A DNA stretch of 47,249 nucleotides from Trichomonas tenax. Its lineage: Eukaryota; Parabasalia; Trichomonadida; Trichomonadidae. Position 1 is the stretch's first letter, and every line of letters starts with the position of its first letter. Both the position numbers and the translations under genes were made by a program. Below, in pieces: positions 8,336 to 18,200 of the stretch. The stretch is from NCBI GenBank assembly GCA_023091735.1, contig JALKBU010000340.1, positions 1 through 47,249 on the forward strand, written 5' to 3'. The notes below the pieces were generated by a model that did not search any database, was not told the origin of the DNA, and saw nothing but the letters and a program-made list of their open reading frames with translations.

Positions 8336-8822
8336 GTATCAAAAAATTAGAATCATAGAAACTAAATTTCTGGGCTACTAAGTTCACCAAATTTCCTAGA
8401 CCGGTCTGAGATGGTTGTTGTATCTCAATATTCGAAAATATTTAGACTATCTTTTAAACATTGTTAGGCTATAATGGATTAAATAAACCAGCGTTTTTGA
8501 TGACCAAAATAGTCGCAGCTTGGAAGATGATTTTTAAAGTGTTTCCAGCAGCAACATACTTAAACATAAAACTAATGTACACCATTGCACTCATATTCAA
8601 AAACATTACGGAGGAAACGTAGTCAATTAGCCAATGCCTGACATTTTTTTGAAATTTCAAATGACGACATTTTTAACATTCATTCTATATTTCATTTATT
8701 GTCAAATTGACAGGATGAGAGTAAAATTAATTGAATTTTCAATAGTTTCAATACTTGTTATGAATGGCTTTAATCATTGATATAGTATTTCAAATTCAAA
8801 GTAATTAAATTTGATATCTTAA

Positions 8823-9440
8823 TCAGATCAATCTGTCCTTAGAAGTGGAAAGATTGTTACCACCATATTGAGCAAATCTTGGTCTTGGGTTGATGTCATA
8901 TCTAAAAGGATCATGGACCGGATAATCAAGGAAAGGAAATACACCATTTTTGTAATCGCTGTACTCATAGTCATTTTCTTCTGAATCAGCTCTTGAAAGC
9001 CATAAATCTTGATATAGGAATCCATTGTACTCATATTCAGCGAATCTCAATTTTGGATTGATGTCATATCTAAATGGGTCAGGGAATCCAAATCCGTTTT
9101 CGTCGTCGTTGTATTCATATTCAGATAGTTTGGTCTTTAGGTGTAAGGCAGGCCAAAGTGGGTTACCGAGTAAAGAATCAGGGAATGGAAATCCACAATT
9201 TTCATAATAGTTGTATTCATAATCATTATCCTCGTTTTCTTCTGCTTCTGCTCTCGGAAGCCATATATTATGATATGGGTATCCGTTGTATTCATAATCA
9301 TTGTACTCGTAGTCGTTGTATTCGTAGGAGTTTGAAGACCATCCTGCTCCCACAGTTCCTCCTCCTCTCGAATAAGAGCCTTCAACATATACTGGGTTGT
9401 CGTATTGGTTGTATGCATAGCTGTACGCTAAGAAGAACAT
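8823..9440 (-). CDS. Tyr/Asn/Glu-rich repeat protein, paralogue of the 37-residue repeat protein
   Basis: Function not recognised. The 205 residues start MFFLAYSYAYNQYDNP, closely matching the leader of the 627-1676 protein, and continue with one related unit (NPVYVEGSY, then AGWSSN). The rest is a Tyr/Glu/Asn-rich tract (YEYNDYEYN) and two imperfect long repeats. These contain WLPRAEAEEN or WLSRADSEEN, a YEY linker, and DPFRYDINPKLRFAE or DPFRYDINPRPRFAQ. The frame is open further upstream, but the only start there would be TTG. The ATG at 9438-9440 is the first in frame, matches the paralogue's start, and has an initiator-like TCATTT 12 nt upstream. The frame upstream of the ATG would read as a hydrophobic signal segment (VILYL), so a non-AUG start cannot be excluded. 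Surface or secreted location is inferred only. Confidence 0.75.
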   Translation of the reverse strand: MFFLAYSYAYNQYDNPVYVEGSYSRGGGTVGAGWSSNSYEYNDYEYNDYEYNGYPYHNIWLPRAEAEENEDNDYEYNYYENCGFPFPDSLLGNPLWPALHLKTKLSEYEYNDDENGFGFPDPFRYDINPKLRFAEYEYNGFLYQDLWLSRADSEENDYEYSDYKNGVFPFLDYPVHDPFRYDINPRPRFAQYGGNNLSTSKDRLI

Positions 9441-9448
9441 CAAATATA

Positions 9449-9454
9449 AAATGA
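9449..9454 (-). promoter_or_regulatory. Initiator-like TCATTT
   Basis: Matches the trichomonad initiator consensus TCA(Y)(T/A), with the A at 9452, 12 nt before the ATG at 9440. This supports that ATG as the start. Confidence 0.5.
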
Positions 9455-10450
9455 CATTCGATGTCAGTTTGCCAACATTTAAATGATTTTTATTTGATGA
9501 CAATCATAATCGAAAACATCATAGAAACAACTTTTGTCTTTCTGTCAATGGATGACAGTAATTCAGTACAAAATCAATTTAAACGAGTAGCCAGCACATA
9601 AATAATACAAAATAATAAAAAGGTGAGCGTCAAGCTGTCAAAATGTGGATGACAAATGACATGTCAAAAAAACATGATTCAAATGATTAAATCAGGTATC
9701 TAACATCATTTTCCCGATGTAAACTGTTTTATGGGTAAATTAGATGATAAAATGATGTTATAACTTTTAATTTTGAGTTTTCAAGTCAAATATTGCTAAA
9801 CTAGGTTGTCTGATCATTCAATACAATGTACAGATGTATTTTAATGCATTGAAGTAGTTATTTTATTTCAAAAGCACTCCGAGATTGCAGAAAGATGCAA
9901 TTGTGATATTAAAATAGAATCTCTGGATGCTAAGAGATATGCGAAGGTTTAAGAAGTGAAATAAGAAAATTTAATGATGAAAAAGGCACTATATATCTCA
10001 TAATAAAGATTAATCAAGATGCGAACTTTTAAAAAATAGTTTTATCACTTGATTGATTATATGCCTATAACATGGTTACATTAGAGCCATAGAAAATCAT
10101 TCAAAAAGATATCAATAAGCTACAATAAAATTCATAATTTAAAAACTCATTTTTGTGTCTTAAGAATTAAAATTAGTATTATATGTAATATGTATATTAG
10201 TACGGTACTATATTACCTTAATTTCAAAAAGATAATAGAAAAATATTTTTTTTTTGTTTTGAGGAACCAATGCCATACACACATAAAATATCGATGATGT
10301 GCAATTGTAACACATCATTTCCAAGTCGAAATTTTTATATTTTTTGTTAGCAAATTTCAAAAACTCAAAATTAAGCAAAAAATAAGCGACAGATCCAAAT
10401 GTATTTCGACAGAGAATAATAAAAAGTTCCTACTCTCAAAAAATAGCATC

Positions 10451-10485
10451 ATTCAAATTTGAATACATGCATTTTTTGAATGCAT
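10451..10485. promoter_or_regulatory. Two palindromes upstream of the Myb gene
   Basis: Bases 10451-10464 form a perfect 14-bp palindrome (ATTCAAATTTGAAT). Bases 10467-10485 form a 7-bp inverted repeat around 5 bp (ATGCATT, AATGCAT). They end at a TCACAT initiator-like site (10485-10490), 23 bp before the ATG. They could be protein-binding sites, but this is not demonstrated. Confidence 0.35.
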
Positions 10486-10507
10486 CACATAACCTTTTTA
10501 TTATTTG

Positions 10508-11026
10508 ATGGAAACGTCGCTTAAGCGGACACTCCTTCCACCGAAGACAATGTGGACCAAGGACGAAGACAACCTTTTGACAGCCGTCGTCAAGCAATTA
10601 GGTCCACGTAAGTGGAACTCGATTGCCGAACATGTTCCTGGTCGCACAGGAAAGCAGTGCCGTGAGAGATGGATGAGCCACATATCGCCTGAACTGATAA
10701 GTTCCACTTGGAATACAAAAGACGATGAACAGTTGATTCAATTGCATAATATGTTTGGTAACAAGTGGGCAAAGATATCGCAGTACTTCCCAAGAAGGCC
10801 ACCGAATGCTGTCAAGAACCGGTGGAACTGCATTTTAAGAAGACAGGCAAGGAACTCACGTGGAAGCCCTTGCCCATCTGCTTCTGCTGAGATTCACCAG
10901 AGAACACTCAATGAGACTATTAGTGCACCTGCAGACACTTTCTTTGATTTTGAGTCATCAAATATGTTTGGAATTGATGACTTAGATATCTTATCTGATA
11001 ACCAGTTGTTCTCAACAGACTTTTAA
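10508..11026 (+). CDS. R2R3 Myb-like DNA-binding protein
   Basis: Predicted sequence-specific transcription regulator in the nucleus. Two Myb repeats fill residues 14 to about 115. R2 runs from MWTKDEDNLL through LGPRKWNSIAEHVPGRTG to QCRERWMSHISPEL. R3 runs from TWNTKDDEQLIQLH through GNKWAKISQYFPRRPPNAVKNRWNCIL. The regularly spaced Trp residues and the recognition-helix residues (GKQCRERW; NAVKNRW) are present. The short tail is Ser/Asp-rich with an acidic end (FGIDDLDILSDNQLF), suggestive of an activation segment. Small R2R3 Myb proteins of this kind are a large trichomonad family; in T. vaginalis members regulate iron-responsive genes. The target genes of this one are unknown. The start is the ATG at 10508; an in-frame TTG just before it is ignored. 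Confidence 0.93.
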   Translation: METSLKRTLLPPKTMWTKDEDNLLTAVVKQLGPRKWNSIAEHVPGRTGKQCRERWMSHISPELISSTWNTKDDEQLIQLHNMFGNKWAKISQYFPRRPPNAVKNRWNCILRRQARNSRGSPCPSASAEIHQRTLNETISAPADTFFDFESSNMFGIDDLDILSDNQLFSTDF

Positions 11027-11324
11027 TATAAACTGTTTGTATTTTTGTATTAATTTTATATTTTTTATATTTCGATATTTAAATATAATGTAGATAACAA
11101 TCAAAATTTCATAAGTCAACTTTATTGATATTCCATTTGTTTCAATAATTTTTATCAACTCTTTAACGTATCAATCTTCTTTAAAATATCTAAATTTTTA
11201 TAATTCAATTTTTTATCCAATGCAATATTTATGATTTAAATATATGTTTGAAAGTTGCTAGGAGGGAAAAAAAATAAATAATATAATATTCTTTAATAAA
11301 ATAAACATCATACAGAAAATAGGG

Positions 11325-12788
11325 TTAATTTTCAGGGCCGCTGATTGCTTTAAGGAACTTTCTAGCTGTTGAAGACATTTGACTATCACTTCCAATATTT
11401 TTGAAATATTGATCGAGTTTAAGCTCTTTCATTCTCGCTTTGCACTTAGGATACTTACACAGCCTGATAGCAACAAGTGCAGCAGCATCAGCGAACTCTC
11501 CTCCGCTTGTGATAATATTTGTTATTTTCTCGCACATAACAATATAATCTTTGACGAAAGTGATTCTGCAAATGGTATCAGTCAATAGTAGCTTAGAGTG
11601 CTGCGTGAGTCCGTCATCATTTTCATCTGGTGCTTGATAAAACATGTTCAAGAATTCAGAATTCGACATATCAATGATCAAATCTTTCGACAAAGGAACT
11701 CTGCGAATAATTGTGCAAGCAATAGGAACAACACCTGGTTTATCGAGAGATATGATCTTCTTGAGGAATTCTACGAAGTATTGGTTCTGTGCAATCGCTT
11801 CTCTGATGTTTTTATGTCTAAGCAAAACTAAGTAAATTCTAAGCGTGTCGATCATTGTTGGAAGTGACTTTTGTGTCCAGTTCGGTATATTAAATACTGC
11901 TGTGGCCGCAGCATTTGAGCTATAGGCCAATTTCATCAACACTAATGTAGCATGAACGTTCTTCTCGGCGACTTGCATAAGCGATGAAATCAATTTCTTG
12001 TTTCCTGCGTCTTTGTCTGATAATGTTGCGAAATTAAGTAGCGACAAAGCAGGATCTTGAAGCTCTTGTATCAATAAGTGAGAGGCAATTAATTCGATCT
12101 GATAAGTTCCTCCTGTGAAACCATCAGCAATAGCGCAAAGACCGCCGTAACAAGCGATCGCAGTTTTTCTGTCTTCTGTATTGAGCATTGACATCACTTG
12201 GTTCCAGCAATGCTGTGCTCTGCCGTTTCTATACTCGATGAACCTCTTGTTGAGGAATGAGAGAAGAGAAATATAATCAGAAGCGATCGAAGGCTGATTA
12301 AATTGTTGACCTTCTTGAATAAGCAAATCTACGATCGGCCACGGATTGTCTATCTCACTGAATTGCTGACAGTAGAGTGCTATGAGTGTTAATGACTTCT
12401 TTGGGTCGAATTTTATTAATGTTGGCATTATCTGCGAGAGTGTCTCATCAACGATTGTTGGATCTGCAGAAATTATGACGTAGAATATGTTTAATACTGA
12501 AGGAAGGAATGTTTGTGTTTTTAATGGCAATAATGCAGCACATTGACCTTCAATGAATGGAGGAATCAATTCTTTTACTTGTAAACACTTAAAAACTGAT
12601 GTAAGTATAGATTCACCGAGTTCTGTCGCTATATCTGGTTTCTGGAAATGCTGTAAAACTGTTTTATAAAATAAATTCGCTTGTTTCGATTTTAACATCG
12701 TTGGCGCGCGATCGAGGCCCTCCTGGAAATGTTTGTTCGATGTTTTCTTGAAAACTTTGATGTTTAATGATTCTTCAACTTCACTCAT
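11325..12788 (-). CDS. ARM/HEAT-like helical protein
   Basis: Not assignable to a named family. The 487 residues are predominantly amphipathic helices with the Leu/Ala spacing of armadillo/HEAT folds, for example ALLPLKTQTFLPSVLNIF and LLRHKNIREAIAQNQYFVEF. No signal peptide, membrane segment or kinase motif is present. Its C-terminal half resembles in style the ARM regions that follow kinase domains in some trichomonad proteins, so it could be a free-standing ARM module; this is inference. The ATG at 12786-12788 has an initiator-like TCACTT about 10 nt upstream (12795-12800). It ends 300 bp from the convergent Myb gene. Confidence 0.85.
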   Translation of the reverse strand: MSEVEESLNIKVFKKTSNKHFQEGLDRAPTMLKSKQANLFYKTVLQHFQKPDIATELGESILTSVFKCLQVKELIPPFIEGQCAALLPLKTQTFLPSVLNIFYVIISADPTIVDETLSQIMPTLIKFDPKKSLTLIALYCQQFSEIDNPWPIVDLLIQEGQQFNQPSIASDYISLLSFLNKRFIEYRNGRAQHCWNQVMSMLNTEDRKTAIACYGGLCAIADGFTGGTYQIELIASHLLIQELQDPALSLLNFATLSDKDAGNKKLISSLMQVAEKNVHATLVLMKLAYSSNAAATAVFNIPNWTQKSLPTMIDTLRIYLVLLRHKNIREAIAQNQYFVEFLKKIISLDKPGVVPIACTIIRRVPLSKDLIIDMSNSEFLNMFYQAPDENDDGLTQHSKLLLTDTICRITFVKDYIVMCEKITNIITSGGEFADAAALVAIRLCKYPKCKARMKELKLDQYFKNIGSDSQMSSTARKFLKAISGPEN

Positions 12789-13246
12789 TTAGAAAAGTGA
12801 CAATGTGTTAAATAAATGTTTTATTTGTGTTTTAGATTCAGCACAGTTCATAAATAATAATTTTATTCTCAAAATTGCTCAATCTCAATTTTATTCTGCT
12901 AATGTCAAAGATATTGTGTTAAATCGTTACATTTACTCAATAACCTTTGCCAAAGGTGGGAATAATGCATGGAAATATACAAATTGAACCAAATTTGGAG
13001 AATACCAACTTTTTGTCGAAAAATTTGTTAATTTATCTATAAAACGTCAAACAAACAGTTCTGTATGTAAAAATATTAATTTCTACAATAAAATCTTTGG
13101 TGGCTATAAAGGAAACAACGTTTTGTTAAATTATATGTTTTCATCAAGATCAATAATGAAATTAGGTGTTCATTTTGTGCAGTATATAGAGAAAACATTT
13201 AAAATTAATACTATAATCCTTTATAACAACAATACAATATAACACT
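12789..13246. other. Intergenic, no gene seen
   Basis: AT-rich. An open plus-strand frame at 12805-12987 begins at GTG and has no ATG near its start, so it is not annotated. The 5' flank of the ARM-like gene and the 3' flank of the Pmp-like gene lie here. Confidence 0.5.
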
Positions 13247-14587
13247 TTATAAAATGTCCTCAACATACGAGAAGAGACTTTCAAGATTGACTGTCGTAAC
13301 AGTGTGAACAGACCTTCTAAATTCATACCACTTTTGGCCATTTCTAACAAACATAATTCCTGATAAAGTCATTGAAGGAGTGAAAGGTCGTGTTGGAAGG
13401 AAAGTGACTGATGGTGTGAATGGCTTTGATACTGTAATCATTTTCGGATCGTGATTCATGACGTAATACCAATCTGAAATTTGTGGGTACGAAATATTGA
13501 AATTTGGTGCTGCAATCTTGAAATTCTTAAAGTTAACGAGTAGCGTTTGCATAAAACGTGTGTCATCATCTGTTGGATCGTTCTTTAATTGCGCGATATA
13601 ACAATTATCGACGATATATCGTGTGGTGTCGTTTGTTCCGAAACATTGTCCGCCGCATCTGACAAAAACTATATCTCTGCATTTAACAGGTTCATAGGAC
13701 TTGTTAACGTAAACAATTCCGTTTTTTCCTTCACAAACTTTGAAAACCATGTACTGAATGATCATTTCTTGCGCTCTTCCATCCTGAATGTTAATCAGCG
13801 ATAATCCTTTACAGTGATCAATCCATGAATATTGCATTTGAAATTGCGGAACTTCGAATCCTGTGACTAAAGGACCGTGAATTTTCTCTTCATTGATTCT
13901 CGTCATGTTGATGTGATTCAGGAATATCTTTGATTTATCGAAAGACATTCCAAAAGATTTTTCGACGTGTTTTCTCACTGAAAGACCGGACATTAACGTA
14001 TCATTGACAGCTACGAGTTCTTCTGTGCAGTTGTTTGCAAAGAAAGCACCTCCATTCTTCGAAGAACAGTTCTTAAACAAACAAAAATTCGTTGTGATTT
14101 TAACTGTGTGGACACAGATCGCTCCACCCAGATTTTTAGCAGTGCAGTTGAAGAAACCGCAGTGAGAGAGCTTCAAGAAGAAAATTGGAGCTGCTACGTC
14201 TTCATTTGAAAATAAAGCTTGAATTGCGCCTCCGGAATCGAAGTGGCTGTAGTTTCCGTTGGCGTTGCAGTCGCAGAAAGTGCATTTATGGAATGTATTT
14301 GGCCCGGAATCGTAGAAAAATTTCTTTCCTGTGTAATAAAATTTGTCTGTGTTGTTGATAACGACGTCTTTGTTGGAAAAATATATTGCTGAGGACAGAA
14401 AGTCCTTGAATTCGGATTTGCTGCATTTTAAGTTCACGAATCGATCAGAAATGAACATCGAAGGGTTCCAGAACTTAGAAAACTTGCACGAAGCGAATTT
14501 AGTTGTTCTGAATTTTGTTGAAAACGAACTCGCGTAAAAAGGAACCCCAGATTTTGATAAAATTAAGGAATTAAACGAAACATTCAT
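13247..14587 (-). CDS. Pmp-like right-handed beta-helix protein
   Basis: The 446 residues carry the Gly-Gly-Ala-Ile and Phe-x-x-Cys/Asn signatures seen in chlamydial Pmp-like repeats and in the expanded trichomonad Pmp-like family: SGGAIQALF, LGGAICVHT, NGGAFFANN, and HCGFFNCTA and FKNCSSK. Cys and Asn are abundant, as expected for stacked coil ladders. Near the C-terminus a short Thr/Pro repeat occurs twice (KPFTPSVTFLPT, RPFTPSMTLSG). Family members are often surface proteins, but this copy has no evident signal peptide at its ATG and no clear transmembrane helix. It may be a soluble, truncated or relic member. The upstream region lacks both the initiator and the TGNCATGTAAA motif. Confidence 0.75.
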   Translation of the reverse strand: MNVSFNSLILSKSGVPFYASSFSTKFRTTKFASCKFSKFWNPSMFISDRFVNLKCSKSEFKDFLSSAIYFSNKDVVINNTDKFYYTGKKFFYDSGPNTFHKCTFCDCNANGNYSHFDSGGAIQALFSNEDVAAPIFFLKLSHCGFFNCTAKNLGGAICVHTVKITTNFCLFKNCSSKNGGAFFANNCTEELVAVNDTLMSGLSVRKHVEKSFGMSFDKSKIFLNHINMTRINEEKIHGPLVTGFEVPQFQMQYSWIDHCKGLSLINIQDGRAQEMIIQYMVFKVCEGKNGIVYVNKSYEPVKCRDIVFVRCGGQCFGTNDTTRYIVDNCYIAQLKNDPTDDDTRFMQTLLVNFKNFKIAAPNFNISYPQISDWYYVMNHDPKMITVSKPFTPSVTFLPTRPFTPSMTLSGIMFVRNGQKWYEFRRSVHTVTTVNLESLFSYVEDIL

Positions 14588-15253
14588 TTTGTTTTAAATA
14601 ATCGCCGTCTTATTTAGGGGGAGCTCCGAAGAGGAACCTTATTTAATGAAATCTGTGTTCTCTAAGTTTTGACCATACAGCACTCATACATTGGTCCTGC
14701 ATAAGCTAAATATTAGCCGAAACATATGAATTATAATTCTATATAAATTTCTACAAAATAATTTTCGAATTAAGATAGCTTTGTATCAAAAAATCTTTAC
14801 AAACGTCCACTCTAATCATACGGATGTGCAGAATGTTTCAACTGAAAAAATATATTTCATAAAAATAAAATTTATTTGGAAAACCAGAGCTATATATCTC
14901 ATAATTGAAAAAACATTGATAGCATTGTATTGTACTCTAATCATAGCTGTTCATATGGAAATATGAAAAAATACATTTTACAAATTTAGTTTAAGCTCCC
15001 ATTTAGTTAATGAATAGAAAATATACCATATGAAAATGTCAATTTTTAATTGTGGACAGATAGATTAAAAATAAAGTTTAATCTCAAATATCTTTCATTA
15101 AAACGATAATTGTATATTGTTACACTAAGAAATTTTAAAATATAGTTTGTGCTTAATATTTCTCTAAAGGCTCTGATGATATATCCAAATCAAGTCTTGA
15201 GATATAATGATTTTAAAATCATTGTAAGAAAATGGACGTTTAAAAATTCAAAA
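14588..15253. other. Intergenic between divergent genes
   Basis: AT-rich. Includes a perfect 18-bp palindrome (aatgattttaaaatcatt, 15206-15223) and an initiator-like TCATTG (15219-15224) before the 15254 start. No gene is seen. Confidence 0.5.
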
Positions 15254-18200
15254 ATGGAAAAACTCTCTGATGCGGAGTTTTTCGCAAAATTATCGAAATT
15301 TTTAGACGATGCTCCAGCAGAGGCCATTCTGAGGGACGCTGAAATACTAAAAAGAATTCAAGATTCCCTTCTTTCAATCGAAATCTCGCAAAATCTTCAA
15401 GCTTTGTCAGCTCTTCGCACGTGGTGCAGAAAATTAGCAGTTAGACTCAACATGGAACACGACAAGCGTGTTGTTAACAAAAACTACGAAAATAACAAAC
15501 TTCAATCTTTAATCGCGCCATATTGTGTTACTTTAGCTGATCTTTGCACTCAGCTATTCTCAAAACAGGAACTTTTACCCTTCGCTTGCCTCACAGTCAA
15601 AGAATTACTGAATGTTTCGAAATCTGCACCAACAGCACAAATTGTTGAATACACAGTGGCCTATACCCACATAAAGAACCTCAGAATACCATTACTTGAA
15701 ATAGTTTCAATGGCAGATTTCGTTATTCCAGGATTACCGATTTTGGATCCAGAAATCGCAATTTTGCATCCAGAACTCCATAAAAGGCTCATTTCTATAT
15801 CTCCTGAAGGCAACAGAAACGATATTCAGTTTGTTCAAAATTATATCGAAAAAATCAACGCAATGAACGAAGGAGTATCAAAAATCGACAGAAATTTAAT
15901 TTCTTTCTGTGATTTCGATAGAGTTTTCAACAGAATTGATAAATCCATTCTTGCTTCACATCCAGATGATGAAGTTCGAAGTGCTTTTTACAAAAACGCT
16001 CTCAGTTCATCATTTGATGTTCGCGAGTTCTCAGACACACTTATAACGGCTGGTTTATTCGACAAAATTGTCCAAAACGAAGCATCGCAGCTTTTAGTTC
16101 AACAATTGGACTCTTTGATCGAGAAAGGATTAACACCAAAACAGTTGGCTTGTTTGCAGTGTTTGCCGCTTAAATCTGGAAGCACGATATTCAAGGGCAT
16201 CTCTGACGCTATAGACAGCTCAGACGAGTTCAATATGATCTGCGGATGGGTTAGATATCTGTTTTCTAAGGACGATTGGATTCGCGAACAAGCGATTTCT
16301 GCTCTGAACAAATTTATTGGTTTTGAAGTCAATTTTGACGAAGAGGACATGAAGATGCAGGATGCAGCTGCGAATGGACTCATTGACAAGCTCAAACTCC
16401 CAGGAGATCTTTCCGATTACCAACAGGAAGGACAAACATTCGTCGATATCATTTTCAACAAAGATCAAATTACACCAGCGAAAAATGTCGCTGCAATGCA
16501 ACTTGCAAAGAATATTCTCAACCCATACTGCAACGTCAAGAAATTGTTGCCGCAGCTCCATGAATTGCCGTTCTCAAAGTTCCCGATTTTGATGCACGCA
16601 GTCGTAATTCGTGATGGATCAATGAAAATCAACACAAGAGATAGAATAATTGAGTTAATGAAGGCAATAAACACATCAAATGTTGGAGACCTTCTTCCTA
16701 TACTCGCGCGTGCTGCTTTTGAACCGATCTGTTACATAGAAGTCGACGGATCGAATCTTTTAAGAGTTCCGAGATTTGCGCAAGTTGCATTTAACATTCC
16801 TGGATGCAATGGATACTATGATTCAGAATTTTACAAACCAATCGATAGGTTCCCACTTGAAGGTGTCGTCAAAGAGTGGACACAGTTCAAAGTCGTCCAC
16901 AAGAAGCCAATAAAGAAGGAAAACAACCTAAAGTTCGTTACATCACTGAATATGGTTGATCCATCTCTTTCGTCCGATTTCATTGCACAACTTGATGAAG
17001 ATCCGTATGCTCCAGGCGTTCTGATGGGAAGCGGCAGTCCAGGAAACGTAATGTACTCGATTATGGTTGCTTCTATATCAGCGAAGGAAATGACTCACAA
17101 AGGAATCGAAATTTGCAACAAACTTCTTCCTCAGTCTCCAGATTTAGGTTTAAAACTCGCACAAGTTGAGACAGAGTTTGGCGGTGAAGTAAATATGCCA
17201 GAGAAAATCAACGATTACATTCTCGATGAAAATCTTCGCAGAAGTGCTCTTGGTTTCTTAGTTTCTCGTTGCAATCAGAAGCAGAGCTTAGATGGAGTCG
17301 ATTACGAAATACTGAAACATCTCTTTGACGAGAAACTTCCAAAGAATATTTTACGTCAACTCATCACTGTTTTCTCTTCACTTGGACGTTCAGCAATTGG
17401 TGGAAACTTCATTGTTTCTAGGGATCCACTCACAAAATCATTCGCATTTCACTGTGCGGAACTCAATGAAATCAACAGCAAAGCAGCAATCGCATGTGCA
17501 ACAGATGAAAGAGAAGCGATTTGCAGCCGTGCAGCTGCTGTCGAATTCCTCGTAGAATATTACAATTCACACGAAGTTCCAAACATGATATTGACTCAGC
17601 TATTCTATAACCAATCGGGAGAGAATCCATTCACGTTTTATCTTCTGAGACTTTTGTCGATCAAAGCAGTTAGAGAAACGATTCCTGTCTTCCAAGATTT
17701 CGTCATCAAATATCTGAACAGCAAATCATCAGAGATCTTCTGCCTTGCAGCAATTACCTCTCTCGCAGGATTCGATATCACAAACAAAGCAATCTTCAAA
17801 GCACTCGAAGACTTAATCAACATGGATGAGTACACAGAGCCTATTTTGTATGTTATCCCAACACTCAGTGATGAAACATTGAAGAACTTCGACTCGCAGA
17901 TGCTTTTCTATATAACAGATGCTCTCGGTGCTGATGTTGACATCGATATGATTCTCGTTTGCATGAATCGTCTTCTTCTCCTCGACATTGAATTCCCCGA
18001 TGAATCTATAGAGAAAGTCATCGAGCTCTACAAGTCATTCGTTGACCGCCAATACGTTTCATTCAAATTACACCATGTCCTCAACCAGATCTTCAAGCAG
18101 TCGATGAGCGCAAGACAGATCTGCCTCGAGCACTCGTTCCTCGATATGATTTTGACAGAGCTTCTTCACGTTGACCAAAGTCGTCGCGATGTCGTCTACA

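Larger units (their letters stand above)
7617..8822. other. Intergenic with tandem repeat and orphan motifs
   Basis: No supportable gene. A weak minus-strand frame at 8469-8660 is hydrophobic (VSSVMFLNMSAMVYISFMF) but starts at TTG and has no family match, so it may be a relic. The stretch holds the 87-bp tandem repeat and several plus-strand motif copies. Confidence 0.5.
9441..10507. other. Intergenic upstream of the Myb gene
   Basis: No ORF of note. It holds the initiator of the 9440 gene, a cluster of short TGTCA strings at 9630-9680, and two palindromes next to the Myb start at 10451-10485. Confidence 0.5.

Noticed and set aside
8469..8660. 63-codon hydrophobic minus-strand frame
   Set aside because: No ATG at its start and no family match; at most a relic, mentioned in the intergenic entry.
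12805..12987. 60-codon plus-strand frame
   Set aside because: Starts at GTG, has no ATG near the start and no recognisable content.
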